DNA from: Psychrobacter sp. Cmf 22.2 | Lineage (GTDB): Bacteria > Pseudomonadota > Gammaproteobacteria > Pseudomonadales > Moraxellaceae | Length of the DNA: 64,000 nucleotides | Direction of reading: 5' to 3' | Assembly: GCF_001921745.1 (NCBI RefSeq) | Contig: NZ_MRYA01000001.1 | Span: forward strand, 806,001 to 870,000 | In this document: piece after piece, positions 18,090 through 27,133 of the stretch | Layout: every line of letters begins with the position of its first letter | Position numbering within the stretch: position 1 is the stretch's first letter | Position numbers and translations under genes: made by a program | Notes under the pieces: generated by a model | Told to the model about the DNA's origin: nothing | The model's input: the letters and a program-made list of their open reading frames with translations, nothing else | Databases searched by the model: none

Positions 18090-18500
18090 TTAATTAGTCG
18101 CTTCTTCTGCTACTTCGGCAGTACCATGCTTACCTTTGTAGTCAGTTATGGCAGCTTTAATAGCGTCTTCTGCAAGTACAGAGCAGTGAACTTTGACTGG
18201 TGGCAAGGCAAGCTCTTGAGCAATATCGTTGTTCTTGATCTCGCCAGCTTGATCTAAGCTTTTGCCTTTTAACCACTCAGTAACGAGCGAGCTTGAAGCA
18301 ATCGCTGAACCGCAGCCGTAAGTTTTAAAGCGAGCGTCTTCAATGATACCTTTGTCATCGACTTGGATTTGTAGACGCATCACATCACCACAAGCTGGGG
18401 CACCCACCATACCGGTTCCAACGTTTTTAGCATTTTTGTCAAGATTGCCAACGTTGCGTGGATTTTCGTAATGATCAATAACTTGGTCACTATAGGCCAT
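18090..18500 (-). CDS. iscU: Iron-sulfur cluster scaffold IscU
   Basis: Scaffold on which the cluster is built from sulfur supplied by IscS. Ligands C37 and D39 (PACGD), C63 (YGCGS), H105 and C106 (VHC) are all present, and the HscA-recognition motif LPPVK lies at residues 99-103. The 136-residue length is normal, with a short acidic C-terminal tail. A strong GGAGAAAA precedes the ATG. It lies 182 bp after iscS. Confidence 0.97.
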   Translation of the reverse strand: MAYSDQVIDHYENPRNVGNLDKNAKNVGTGMVGAPACGDVMRLQIQVDDKGIIEDARFKTYGCGSAIASSSLVTEWLKGKSLDQAGEIKNNDIAQELALPPVKVHCSVLAEDAIKAAITDYKGKHGTAEVAEEATN

Positions 18501-18521
18501 GGGGTTTTCTCCTAGTTAGAT

Positions 18522-18565
18522 GATGAGTAGCCATTTATCAACTTTAAAATGTTTAACTACTCATC
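18522..18565. repeat. 9-bp inverted repeat before iscU
   Basis: GATGAGTAG (18522-18530) and CTACTCATC (18557-18565) form a perfect stem with a 26-nt loop in the iscS-iscU gap, 22 nt upstream of the iscU start. It could affect differential expression of iscU. Confidence 0.5.
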
Positions 18566-18682
18566 GATAATTGGGGTCAAACACTTCATATAAAAACGTT
18601 ATTTATAATTGTCTGATTGTTCATTTAATGGCTATATTTTATAACCATATTATCTATTTTACTAAACTTACACTACCAAATA

Positions 18683-19909
18683 TTAATGCTCCGCCCACTC
18701 AACTGAATCTAAATCAACGCCTTCTTGGTACATATCCCAAAGAGGAGATAGAGCACGTAGTTTATCGACTGCTTCGTGCATTTGCTTAACCACAGTATCA
18801 ATATCTTCTTCGGTAGTATAACGACCGAAACTAAATCGAATTGAGCTGTGAGCTAATTCATCTGGACGACCAATTGCGCGCAGTACATATGAGGGCTCAA
18901 GCGTTGCCGATGTACAGGCTGAACCAGATGATACGGCCAAGTCTTTCAACGACATCATCAGTGACTCGCCTTCAACAAAGTTGAAGCTAATATTTACGAT
19001 GTTTGGTACGCTATTCTCAAGGTCACCATTTAGATAAATTTCTTCGATATCTTGCAGGCCGTCCCAAAGCTTTTGACGCAACTTGGCTGCATGCGCATGA
19101 TCTTCTTCATAACGCTCATTGGCTAAGGCAAATGCTGCACCGATACCAACAATCTGATGCGTCGGTAATGTACCTGAACGCATACCACGCTCATGACCAC
19201 CACCATGCTGTTCTGCTTTTAGGCGAATGCGCGGCTTACGGCGAACAAATAACGCGCCAATTCCTTTAGGACCATATGCTTTATGACCAGAAAAACTCAT
19301 CAAGTCAATTTTCATCTCTTCAAGATTGATAATTACCTTGCCAACAGCCTGAGCACCATCAACATGGAAAATAACACCCGCATCACGCGTGATCTCGCCA
19401 ATAGCAGCAACATCAGTGATCGTACCAAGCTCGTTGTTCACCATCATAAGTGATACTAAAATTGTATCGTCACGCAATGCTTCTTTAACTTGCTCTGGTA
19501 AAATTAGACCAGTACCTGCTTGTGGCTCAAGATATGTGATCTCAAAGCCTTCTTGCTCAAGCTCACGGCAGGTATCTAATACGGCTTTATGCTCAATCTT
19601 ACTCGTGATGATATGCTTACCGCGAGACTGATAAAAATGCGCTGCTCCTTTGATTGCTAGGTTGTCTGATTCTGTCGCACCAGAAGTAAAGACAATTTCG
19701 CGAGGGTCGGCATTAATGACTTCAGCGATTTGCTGACGTGCTGTCTCTACTGCTTCTTCTGCTTGCCAGCCATAGCCATGTGAGCGCGAGGCTGGATTAC
19801 CAAAGATGCCATCTACAGTCAGATACTCGCTCATCTTAGCAGCTACTGATTTAGCAACTGGGGTAGTGGCGGCATAATCTAAATATATAAGGTTGTTGTG
19901 TTGGCTCAT
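18683..19909 (-). CDS. iscS: Cysteine desulfurase IscS
   Basis: PLP enzyme that turns cysteine into alanine and carries the sulfur as a persulfide to IscU, and in tRNA thiolation. The PLP lysine is K210 in [10 protein letters not shown] and the persulfide cysteine is C332 in SGSACTSA. The 408-residue length matches E. coli IscS (404). Its ATG overlaps the iscR stop by 4 bp (ATGA), indicating translational coupling with the regulator gene. Confidence 0.97.
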   Translation of the reverse strand: MSQHNNLIYLDYAATTPVAKSVAAKMSEYLTVDGIFGNPASRSHGYGWQAEEAVETARQQIAEVINADPREIVFTSGATESDNLAIKGAAHFYQSRGKHIITSKIEHKAVLDTCRELEQEGFEITYLEPQAGTGLILPEQVKEALRDDTILVSLMMVNNELGTITDVAAIGEITRDAGVIFHVDGAQAVGKVIINLEEMKIDLMSFSGHKAYGPKGIGALFVRRKPRIRLKAEQHGGGHERGMRSGTLPTHQIVGIGAAFALANERYEEDHAHAAKLRQKLWDGLQDIEEIYLNGDLENSVPNIVNISFNFVEGESLMMSLKDLAVSSGSACTSATLEPSYVLRAIGRPDELAHSSIRFSFGRYTTEEDIDTVVKQMHEAVDKLRALSPLWDMYQEGVDLDSVEWAEH

Positions 19910-20415
19910 GCTGGGTTTGCCTCGCTAGTCGATAAAGTAATAGTATTAATGTCTTTTAAAGAAATCTCTTTAGTAGAGGTGTGCTGACGTTCTGATACTG
20001 TTTGCACGTTTTCCATGTCTAATAATTGCGCTAGTGTTATATTTTTCAAGTACTGTTCGATATGATTTGACAATGCACACCATAAATCATGGGTTAAACA
20101 CATTGTACCACCTTGACAATCACCGCGTCCTTCACACTGCATAGCATTAACAGATTCGTCAACAGCAGATATAATGGTCATCACGTCTATTTCATCCAAA
20201 GGCTTAGCTAGATGGTAGCCACCTGCAGCACCGCGAATACTGGTAACCAAACCACGTTTACGAAGTTTGGAAAATAGCTGTTCAAGATAGGAGATAGAGA
20301 TAGATTGCCGTTTTGCAATATCAGATAAGGATACAGCACTGTCTTGCTGACTGGTCTGCAAAGCCAAGTCTAATAAAGCGGTAACGGCATACCTGCCTCG
20401 AGTAGTTAAACGCAT
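19906..20415 (-). CDS. iscR: Fe-S cluster regulator IscR
   Basis: Rrf2-family transcription factor that binds a 2Fe-2S cluster and represses the isc operon when clusters are plentiful. The N-terminal winged helix (residues 1-65) begins [19 protein letters not shown], a hallmark of IscR. Cluster ligands C94, C100 and C106, with H109 following, match C92, C98, C104 and H107 of E. coli. The tail after 135 is Ser/Thr-rich and variable. It is the first gene of the operon, and a promoter overlapping an IscR-like site lies about 170 bp upstream. Confidence 0.96.
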   Translation of the reverse strand: MRLTTRGRYAVTALLDLALQTSQQDSAVSLSDIAKRQSISISYLEQLFSKLRKRGLVTSIRGAAGGYHLAKPLDEIDVMTIISAVDESVNAMQCEGRGDCQGGTMCLTHDLWCALSNHIEQYLKNITLAQLLDMENVQTVSERQHTSTKEISLKDINTITLSTSEANPA

Positions 20416-20582
20416 AAAATATCTCCAAGCTGATCAGTTATAAGCCAAATTCAATAACGAGCTTAGGCATGTTGATTAGTACAGTTGAGGTAAGGTTACT
20501 TACATCATAGCGTTATTAAATAACTTAGTCGCTATTACTGCTAGACAACAGATGGTTAACCCGATATGTGCTGCGATAGAGA

Positions 20583-20616
20583 TATTATACTTAATCCTGA
20601 GTAATTTAGTCAAGAT
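20583..20616 (-). promoter_or_regulatory. iscR promoter with IscR type 1-like operator
   Basis: On the minus strand TTGACT (-35, 20608-20613) and TATAAT (-10, 20584-20589) are 18 nt apart. The DNA covering the -35 and spacer reads TTGACTAAATTACTCAG, which fits the core YYGACTRWWWYAGTCRR of the E. coli type 1 IscR site with a single mismatch. That places the operator directly on the promoter, as expected for autorepression by the cluster-bound form. Confidence 0.8.
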
Positions 20617-20737
20617 TAAAGTGTCTTAGTATGGTTAATCTTACCTATCACGATTATTGATAAAAGTAATCGGTAAACTCGAAGCCCAAATAAGACATAA
20701 AAGAGGAGGTAATCGGAAGAAGATTACTTGAGATAAG

Positions 20738-20777
20738 AACGCTTAACGACATGGCAGAGTTGTCATTAAGCGTTTTT
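20738..20777. terminator. Hairpin terminator after the SCP2-like gene
   Basis: AACGCTTAA / TTAAGCGTT (9 bp) is extended by four more pairs after one mismatch, with a 9-nt loop. On the plus strand it ends in TTTTT; on the minus strand, which carries the adjacent gene, the tail is the weaker UUCUUAUCU. It most likely ends the minus-strand gene that stops at 20804, though its better U-run points the other way. Confidence 0.6.
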
Positions 20778-20803
20778 AGTCAAAGAAAGAGGAGCCAAAT
20801 AGG

Positions 20804-21448
20804 TTAGCTCATTAGTAAGGCAATGATGGCACCGATTGCAATAACAGTGGCTATTACTGACACAATGGTGAGGGTTTTTTGTCTACTCTGTAACTCTTTG
20901 ACTGTCGTTTCAAACTCGCGATTTTTTATGGTCAACGTATTTATTTGAGTCTGTTGTTCTGCAATACGCACTTTATAATTGTGCTTCTTTTCTTCCATCT
21001 CTTCTGCGCTAGGCTTTTGCTTGCCATTGCCACCTTTGAATTTTTTTATGACACCTTGAATCAAGCTACCTAGTCCCAATTGAGTGATAAACTGTTTAAT
21101 CAATTGTACTTGAACAGCTTCCCCGCGCATTTGTAGTTTTTCAGTCGCCTCACTGTCGTGAGAGGTAAGAGCATTCAATACTTGAATACTATAGGCGTTA
21201 ATAACCACATCAGGCTCACTACGATCAACCGGTAGCTGCGCATCAAGTAACACCCCTTTATAGCTAAAAGTTGCAAAAACCTCTACATGAGGTAAGTACA
21301 AGCGCAGACAAACAACAGTGCCCTGTTTCGCTAGTGGATATGCAGCCCTACGTAGCTCAGGATCTAGGCGTAGCAACAGCGTCAATGCTGACTCAATGAA
21401 TACTAAAACGATATTAAGAAGAGAGTGAGACAATGTAGTACGCTTCAT
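20804..21448 (-). CDS. SCP2-domain, UbiJ-like protein with C-terminal membrane anchor
   Basis: Protein of 214 residues from the ATG at 21448; an alternative upstream start would add 23 residues of unlikely sequence. An N-terminal hydrophobic helix (about 10-27) leads into a sterol-carrier-protein-2-like domain (about 25-135), with the LQMRGEAVQVQLIKQF segment resembling UbiJ, an accessory factor of ubiquinone synthesis. It then has a Lys/Gly-rich linker, a coiled coil (about 150-190) and a hydrophobic C-terminal helix (195-213). UbiJ of E. coli has the SCP2 domain and coiled coil but no such tail anchor. It lies next to isc but has its own terminator. The link to ubiquinone is inference. Confidence 0.6.
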   Translation of the reverse strand: MKRTTLSHSLLNIVLVFIESALTLLLRLDPELRRAAYPLAKQGTVVCLRLYLPHVEVFATFSYKGVLLDAQLPVDRSEPDVVINAYSIQVLNALTSHDSEATEKLQMRGEAVQVQLIKQFITQLGLGSLIQGVIKKFKGGNGKQKPSAEEMEEKKHNYKVRIAEQQTQINTLTIKNREFETTVKELQSRQKTLTIVSVIATVIAIGAIIALLMS

Positions 21449-22145
21449 GTAAGTAATCCATTTTATTGGGCAGGTTAGAAATAAACATAAAATATGAGTA
21501 GCAATAAATAATTGCAATCATAGGATTGATTATAGTTTGGTTTTTATAACATATTATGCGTTAGCTATCATAATGTTTCCATCATAAAAAGTAATGTGTC
21601 TCTATGTCAGTTAATAAATTGTTGCGCTATTCACTCAATGAAGACTAAAAACCTTATGAGCGTTAGCCTAACTGAACCGTAAGTGGGTAAAAATAAGAAA
21701 AAGGCCATTAGTCATCAATCAATGAGCTGATACCAGCGTCAATTGCTATTTTATAATATACATTTTTACCTTCCAATTTGAGTTAAACCTTTAAGTTATA
21801 TTAAAAGCGTTACCTTTTTGATAAAACTATCTGTTACAGAGCACCAATATGGCTTTAGTGATTTACTAAACTGTTCTTTTATAAGTGGTAATTTTGGGAC
21901 GAATTTATACATGAAACGACGAGTTACAGGTGATTTGCGTAACGTTAGGTGTCAAATACGTAGTTTCGCGGGCGAAAAAATGTAAAATCGCTTGCGCTCC
22001 TTTTGTTGCCTTGATATAAAGGCGTTAATAACGCGCAACCACAAACAAAAGCGTCTAGAATGGTTTTTATTGCTTATATCACGTGAGAGCGATACAATGC
22101 CGGACGTTAGCGTTTATTTTAGCCCTTAAACTTGAAGGAAATTTT
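21449..22145. other. Intergenic region SCP2-like gene / HU gene
   Basis: A 697-bp gap between divergent genes, the longest in the window. It holds the HU promoter at 22070-22098 and a TATAAT-type -10 for the SCP2-like gene at 21529-21534 (minus strand) without a clear -35. An ORF overlapping the HU leader is not supported. The middle (21550-22000) contains nothing I can name. Confidence 0.55.
22070..22098 (+). promoter_or_regulatory. Candidate promoter of the HU gene
   Basis: TTGCTT (22070-22075) and TACAAT (22093-22098) are separated by exactly 17 nt. Transcription would begin near 22105, giving a leader of about 40 nt. Confidence 0.65.
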
Positions 22146-22418
22146 ATGAATAAGTCAGAATTAATTGATAGCATCGCAGATAAAAGTGGCCTTAACAAAA
22201 CTCAAGCTGGTGATGCATTGAACGCCGTTATGGAAAGCGTTGGTGAAGCTCTAGAAGCGGGTGAAAGCATCTCATTAGTTGGCTTTGGTACGTTTAGCGT
22301 AAAAGACCGTAAAGCCCGTACTGGCCGTAATCCTAAGACGGGTGAAGAGCTAAGTATTCCAGCAAGTAAAGTACCAAGCTTTAAAGCTGGTAAAAATCTA
22401 AAAGAGCGCTTAAACTAG
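22146..22418 (+). CDS. hupB: DNA-binding protein HU
   Basis: Nucleoid-associated histone-like protein that bends and compacts DNA without strong sequence preference. The 90-residue sequence MNKSELIDSIADKSG... matches HU-beta, with the signature GFGTFSVKDRKARTGRNPKTGEE at about 46-68 split by the usual arm, and the intercalating proline in RNPKTG. The ATG at 22146 follows a good AAGGAA; a longer frame starting at 22083 lacks HU homology and overlaps the promoter. A strong terminator follows. Confidence 0.95.
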   Translation: MNKSELIDSIADKSGLNKTQAGDALNAVMESVGEALEAGESISLVGFGTFSVKDRKARTGRNPKTGEELSIPASKVPSFKAGKNLKERLN

Positions 22419-22722
22419 GCGTATCTTGGCTTGTTTTTATATAACTGTTGTTTAACTCTTGTTAGCGAAACAAGCAATAAAAAGCACCTTTAGATAAAGG
22501 TGCTTTTTTTATCGCTACAATTTATATAGTACGAGCTTGGAATATTTTGAGTCTAGACTAAAATTCACGTATCATAGGGCGCGCGTGACAATGCTGCTTT
22601 ATTAAATTACGATTTAATCAGGCTTGAATAACACAAATATCATTTATCATCCCATTGTTCTATATGTCATCGACAGCGTTGCAATGGTTTATCATCAATA
22701 TGAGTTAAAAGTAGAAATAACT
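22419..22722. other. Intergenic region HU gene / ppiD
   Basis: A 304-bp gap containing the HU terminator (22479-22510) and the upstream region of ppiD. An in-frame TTG at 22624 would extend ppiD by 33 residues that do not resemble the family. I found no clear ppiD promoter. Confidence 0.5.
22479..22510 (+). terminator. Intrinsic terminator after the HU gene
   Basis: AAAGCACCTTT / AAAGGTGCTTT with a 4-nt loop, followed by a seven-T run. Confidence 0.92.
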
Positions 22723-24597
22723 ATGGATAAATTGCGCGATTTTTTAAAAAGCTGGCCTGGTCGCATTTTATTGATTCTATGCTTATCGCCACTTGCTTTA
22801 TTGGGTATTGAAAGCTACTTTCAGGGCAATGTTGATCCTAATCAAGTTGCTCAAGTAGGTGAGGCAAGCGTAGGTTTATCAGAGTATCAAAACGCAGTCA
22901 ATAATAGACGTTCTGAGATTTTAGACCAAATTGATGATGCAAGCTTGTTAAATGAAGACGTGTTGCACGAACAAGTATTAAAAGGTTTGATTGATCGTAC
23001 TTTGCTTGAACAGCAAGCTGGCAAGCTAGGTATGACGGTATCAGATGAAACAATTAATCGTCTGTTGCGTCAAGAAGACGCTTTTAAGGATGAAAATGGT
23101 GAGTTTTCTAATGCTCAGTTTTCAAACTTTTTACGTCAACGTGGTATGAACAAAAACCAGCTTTTTGCTGAGTTTCGCAATCAACTAAGTCTCGATCAGC
23201 TTAATGCTAGCATCGTTGGCACTGCCATTTATCCTATGAAAGCGGTAAACCAATTGATTGATTTACAGTTAGAGTCGCGCAATATTTGGCTACATCGCTT
23301 TAATTGGCAAAATTATCAGCAGCAAGTTAAGCTTAGTGAAAGTGATATTCAAGCTTACTACGATGCCAATAAGAAGACCCTAAAAAGCGATGCGATGGTT
23401 GATTTGGCTTACATTCAGCTGAGCCCAGCGATGATTAAAGTCGATACAGTGACAGAAGAAGAGCTGCAACAGCAATATGAAAGCTATAAACAAGGCCTTG
23501 CTGTGGTCGATGAACGTAAGATTAGCCAAATCTTATTGACTGGTGATGACGCAAAAACGCGTGCTAATGAGATTAAAGATCGCCTTGATAAAGGTGAAAC
23601 ATTTGCAGCGTTGGCTAAAGCGGAGTCAGATGATCCATCAGGTGAAAGTGGCGGTGATATTGGGCTTTTTAATGCATCAGTATTTGGTAATGATGCTGCC
23701 GCTGTTGAATCAGCGCTGCAAGGTTTGAGTGTTGGTGAGGTTACGCCACCTATCAAAACCAGTTTTGGTTATCAAATATTTACCGTAACAGAAGACAATG
23801 GTAGCAAAATACCAAGACTAGAAAGTATGCGTGAAGAGCTAACAGCCAAGGCAAAAGAGTATAAACGCCAATCTATTTATGCGGATAAGGTAACAGCGAT
23901 CAACGACTTGGCAGCCGACGGTTTTAGTATCGAAGATATTGCGCAGCAAGAAAACGTGGCATTAAAGCAGATCAAAGACTATCGAAAAGACAATAATACT
24001 TCAGTATTATCGCAACCTGCTATTATTAAACAAGCGTTCGATGAGTTTACTATTCAGGATCAGGCAGTAACAGCAGGGATTGAAGTGGGTAACGGTACGG
24101 CGTGGGTACAACCAAGCAACTATCGTCCTACTCAGACTCTTACGCTTGCAGCAGCCACGCCAATAATCACGCAAAAGCTACGTCAACAAAAAGCCAGTGC
24201 TATGGCTCTTGAAGACGCTAAACAATTAGCTGCTAATATTAAGACTGTGGCAGATATTAATGAGCAACCAGTAAACTTTCAAGCATTAGGTCAAGTGAAT
24301 CGTCAGACAACGTTATTGACCAACAAGGAACGCAGTTTAGCATTTAGCCAGCAAGCTCCTAAAGATGGGGTTGTGGCGTTAGCTAGAGAGACTGAGGTAG
24401 GCGCTAGTGTGATAGTTGGTGATCGTATCGAAACTGAAAGTCAATCACAGCTGTCAGATACAGAAAAAGCCCAAACTGCACAGATTATTCGTGACAATCT
24501 AGGTCAAGATCAGCTGCAAGATTATTTAGACTATTTACGCTTAGTATATAAAGTTGAAATTAATGAAGCCAATATAGCTGGCGCACAAGGTCAATAA
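22723..24597 (+). CDS. ppiD: Periplasmic folding chaperone / peptidyl-prolyl isomerase PpiD
   Basis: Inner-membrane-anchored chaperone acting on proteins leaving the Sec translocon. From the ATG at 22723 it has 624 residues: a short cytoplasmic N-terminus (MDKLRDFLKSWPG), one membrane helix at about 14-31, a SurA-like N-terminal chaperone region (about 35-190), one parvulin rotamase domain (about 265-356) and a C-terminal chaperone-like part. The SGGDIGLF and GYQIF elements in the parvulin domain are visible. E. coli PpiD is 623 residues, so the length supports the start. In E. coli it also lies right after hupB, and the same order is kept here. Confidence 0.93.
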   Translation: MDKLRDFLKSWPGRILLILCLSPLALLGIESYFQGNVDPNQVAQVGEASVGLSEYQNAVNNRRSEILDQIDDASLLNEDVLHEQVLKGLIDRTLLEQQAGKLGMTVSDETINRLLRQEDAFKDENGEFSNAQFSNFLRQRGMNKNQLFAEFRNQLSLDQLNASIVGTAIYPMKAVNQLIDLQLESRNIWLHRFNWQNYQQQVKLSESDIQAYYDANKKTLKSDAMVDLAYIQLSPAMIKVDTVTEEELQQQYESYKQGLAVVDERKISQILLTGDDAKTRANEIKDRLDKGETFAALAKAESDDPSGESGGDIGLFNASVFGNDAAAVESALQGLSVGEVTPPIKTSFGYQIFTVTEDNGSKIPRLESMREELTAKAKEYKRQSIYADKVTAINDLAADGFSIEDIAQQENVALKQIKDYRKDNNTSVLSQPAIIKQAFDEFTIQDQAVTAGIEVGNGTAWVQPSNYRPTQTLTLAAATPIITQKLRQQKASAMALEDAKQLAANIKTVADINEQPVNFQALGQVNRQTTLLTNKERSLAFSQQAPKDGVVALARETEVGASVIVGDRIETESQSQLSDTEKAQTAQIIRDNLGQDQLQDYLDYLRLVYKVEINEANIAGAQGQ

Positions 24598-24676
24598 AGG
24601 CATAATGGCTTTAACTATTGACGAACAGCTAAGTTAGAAAATGTGTCGACTTATTTTAAGATGAGACATAATGAAT

Positions 24677-24709
24677 AAAAAAGCCACTGTACTATACAGT
24701 GGCTTTTTT
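24677..24709. terminator. Bidirectional terminator between ppiD and purH
   Basis: AAGCCACTGTA and TACAGTGGCTT form an 11-bp stem with a 3-nt loop, flanked by A- and T-runs. It serves both convergent genes. Confidence 0.93.
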
Positions 24710-24752
24710 AATGAATCATATCGTGACAAGTCTCTACGTTACATATTGCATG

Positions 24753-26333
24753 CTAGTGGCGGAAATGACGCATACCTGTAAATACCATGGCGATACCATG
24801 CTCATTTGCCGCAGCAATGGTCTCATCGTCACGCATAGAACCACCCGGTTGAATAATAGCTGAGATACCAACCTCTGCTGCATTATCAATTCCATCACGG
24901 AACGGGAAGAAAGCATCTGATGCCATGACAGCTCCTTCAGTAACCAATCCAGCGTGCTCAGCCTTAATAGCTGCGATACGAGCTGAATTGACGCGGCTCA
25001 TTTGACCTGCGCCAACACCAATAGTACGCTGGTTTTTGGCATAAACGATAGCGTTGGACTTGACATACTTTGCAACGTTCCAGCTAAACAGCAAATCAGC
25101 GATCTGGGCTTCAGTTGGCTGAACATCGGTTACGATTTTTAGATCATTAGCCGTAATCAAGCCTAAATCTTGTTCCTGCACGAGTAAACCCCCGTTGACG
25201 CGCTTGTAGTCAAGTTGAGAGTCACGCTGAGCTGGCGTTGGTAATTCGCCACAAACCAATACACGTACGTTTTTCTTAGCCGCGGTTGTGTCAAGCACAC
25301 CGTCTTCAACACTCGGCGCAATGATCACTTCAACAAACTGGTTGTCAATAATAGCTTTAGCAGTCGCAACTGTTAATGGGCAATTAAAAGCAATGATACC
25401 GCCAAAAGAGGACTCAGGATCGGTACTAAAAGCTGTTTTGTAAGCAGTGACTTGATCTTGATTCACTGCTACGCCGCACGGATTGGCGTGCTTTACAATC
25501 ACACAAGCGGGTGCATTAAAGGCCTTAACGCACTCAAGAGCTGCATCAGTATCAGCGATATTATTATAAGAGAGGGCTTTGCCTTGTAGCTGCTTAGCAG
25601 TAGCAATAGAAGCTTGCTGGCTCTTTAGAGGCTGGTTTTCGGTATAGAAGGCAGCATTTTGATGAGGATTTTCACCGTAACGTAGGTCTTGTGCTTTCTC
25701 AAGCTGCACATTAAAGGTACGTGAAAAATTCTCTGGTTCTTGAGTGTCATTGACACGGCTACCTAGGAAGTTAGCGATCATACCATCATACTGGGCGGTA
25801 TGTTCAAACGCTTTGACGGCTAAATCATAGCGTAGAGCCGTTGTCAGCTCAGTACCGTCACCTAAAGCGGTAAGCACACGCTCGTAATCAGCTGGATCAG
25901 TCACAATACCTACATGAGCGTGGTTTTTAGCGGCGGCACGTACCATAGTCGGACCACCAATATCGATGTTTTCGATAGCATCATTCATAGTGACGTCAGC
26001 GCGAGCAATTGTCTCAGCAAATGGATAAAGATTAACCACGACCAAATCAATACGATCGATACTATGTGAATTCATCACTGCATCGTCTGTACCACGGCGA
26101 CCTAAAATACCGCCATGAATTTTTGGATGTAATGTTTTAACACGGCCATCCATCATTTCAGGAAAACCGGTATAATCTGATACTTCAGTTACGGCCACAT
26201 CATGCTCTTTGAGCAACCGATAAGTACCGCCAGTGGATAATAAGTTGAATCCTGACTGAATAAGCCCTTGAGCAAATTCTACGATATTAGATTTATCAGA
26301 GACTGAGAGTAGAGCAAACGGTTTGGTAGCCAT
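24753..26333 (-). CDS. purH: Bifunctional AICAR formyltransferase / IMP cyclohydrolase
   Basis: Catalyses the last two steps of de novo IMP synthesis: formylation of AICAR and ring closure. From the ATG at 26333 the protein has 526 residues (E. coli 529). The N-terminal cyclohydrolase domain (about 1-200) begins with [18 protein letters not shown] and includes [22 protein letters not shown] in two parts. The C-terminal transformylase domain follows with the [13 protein letters not shown] region. A GGAATCG Shine-Dalgarno precedes the chosen ATG; an in-frame start ten codons upstream overlaps a hairpin. purD, often the next gene, is not beside it. Confidence 0.96.
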   Translation of the reverse strand: MATKPFALLSVSDKSNIVEFAQGLIQSGFNLLSTGGTYRLLKEHDVAVTEVSDYTGFPEMMDGRVKTLHPKIHGGILGRRGTDDAVMNSHSIDRIDLVVVNLYPFAETIARADVTMNDAIENIDIGGPTMVRAAAKNHAHVGIVTDPADYERVLTALGDGTELTTALRYDLAVKAFEHTAQYDGMIANFLGSRVNDTQEPENFSRTFNVQLEKAQDLRYGENPHQNAAFYTENQPLKSQQASIATAKQLQGKALSYNNIADTDAALECVKAFNAPACVIVKHANPCGVAVNQDQVTAYKTAFSTDPESSFGGIIAFNCPLTVATAKAIIDNQFVEVIIAPSVEDGVLDTTAAKKNVRVLVCGELPTPAQRDSQLDYKRVNGGLLVQEQDLGLITANDLKIVTDVQPTEAQIADLLFSWNVAKYVKSNAIVYAKNQRTIGVGAGQMSRVNSARIAAIKAEHAGLVTEGAVMASDAFFPFRDGIDNAAEVGISAIIQPGGSMRDDETIAAANEHGIAMVFTGMRHFRH

Positions 26334-26347
26334 AAAAACGATTCCAT

Positions 26348-26374
26348 AAAAAAAGCCCGACACAGACGTCCGGC
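26348..26374 (-). terminator. Terminator-like hairpin directly upstream of purH
   Basis: On the minus strand a GC-rich stem (GCCGGACG / TGTCGGGC, one mismatch and one G-U) is followed by seven Us, ending 14 nt before the purH start codon. It may end transcripts coming from fis, or act as an attenuator inside the purH leader. Confidence 0.7.
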
Positions 26375-26626
26375 AAGATAGTAGTGGCAGTCACAGATAT
26401 AATCACATCAAACCTGTGAATTGCCGTATACAATAATGATAAAGCGTAATATTAAGCTTAGTGTTAATTTTTAAGGTTATAGCAACGCATATAAAGCCAG
26501 TTACGTACTGCTCAGCCTTAAAAAATAACATGCCAATAATCACGGTGCCTATAATAAAACATCTGGCCCATTTACACAAAACTCAATATCATTTTAGAGC
26601 ATAAATACTACTTTCTATACAATCAG

Positions 26627-27019
26627 CTACATTAAATTATGGGTTTTTAGTTTTTTACGCAGTGTGCCACGATTAAGCCCCAAGATTTGAGCACATTTGG
26701 TTTGATTTCCACGAGTCTGCTCAAGCACGACAGTTAATAAAGGCAGCTCTACTTCTCTTAAGATAAGCTCATAAAAGTCTGTTGGCATCTCATCTTCCAA
26801 AGCGGCAAAGTACTCACGTACGACACGTTCGACATGTACTCGTAGAGGGGCATTCACTGGCGCAAGCTCTGTGTCACTAGATAAGAGGCTGTCTGAGCTT
26901 TGCAAACTGCTTTGTGCGTCAGTTGTTGGTTGCTGAATACTATCTCGATTATCAGACTCATTAAAATGATTAGAATGCTGGGCAAGACGGTTGGCAGAAG
27001 GAGGAACTGAGTGTGCCAT
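26627..27019 (-). CDS. fis: Fis-family nucleoid/transcription factor
   Basis: Factor for inversion stimulation, a DNA-bending growth-phase regulator. The C-terminal helix-turn-helix is unmistakable: TRGNQTKCAQILGLNRGTLR at about residues 104-123, ending with KKLKTHNLM. The core Fis region covers about residues 48-130. The preceding 45 residues are hydrophilic and rich in Ser, Asn and Gln, making the protein 130 residues against 98 in E. coli. In many gammaproteobacteria fis follows prmA and dusB and precedes purH; here the order is prmA, DUF3426 gene, fis, purH, with dusB absent. Confidence 0.88.
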   Translation of the reverse strand: MAHSVPPSANRLAQHSNHFNESDNRDSIQQPTTDAQSSLQSSDSLLSSDTELAPVNAPLRVHVERVVREYFAALEDEMPTDFYELILREVELPLLTVVLEQTRGNQTKCAQILGLNRGTLRKKLKTHNLM

Positions 27020-27133
27020 AAGGTGATGTCCTTAAAAATTGTCATACGACAAAGGTTATGAATAAAGGGCTAACTGAGTGTCAAATTACATATCAATGTA
27101 AACATCAGGCTAGAAACAGACAAATATAAAAGA

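Larger units (their letters stand above)
20416..20803. other. Intergenic region upstream of iscR
   Basis: This 388-bp gap holds the iscR promoter with an IscR-like site (20583-20616) and a strong hairpin (20738-20777) that probably ends the upstream SCP2-like gene. About 60 bp of purine-rich DNA with a small inverted repeat (GTAATC...GATTAC, 20709-20727) lies between them. No ORF is supported. Confidence 0.6.

Noticed and set aside
22083..22145. Longer N-terminus for HU
   Set aside because: The extension overlaps the promoter, lacks family similarity, and the ATG at 22146 has a good ribosome binding site.
22624..22722. Longer N-terminus for PpiD from a TTG start
   Set aside because: The added residues do not resemble the family and the shorter form matches the normal length and N-terminus.
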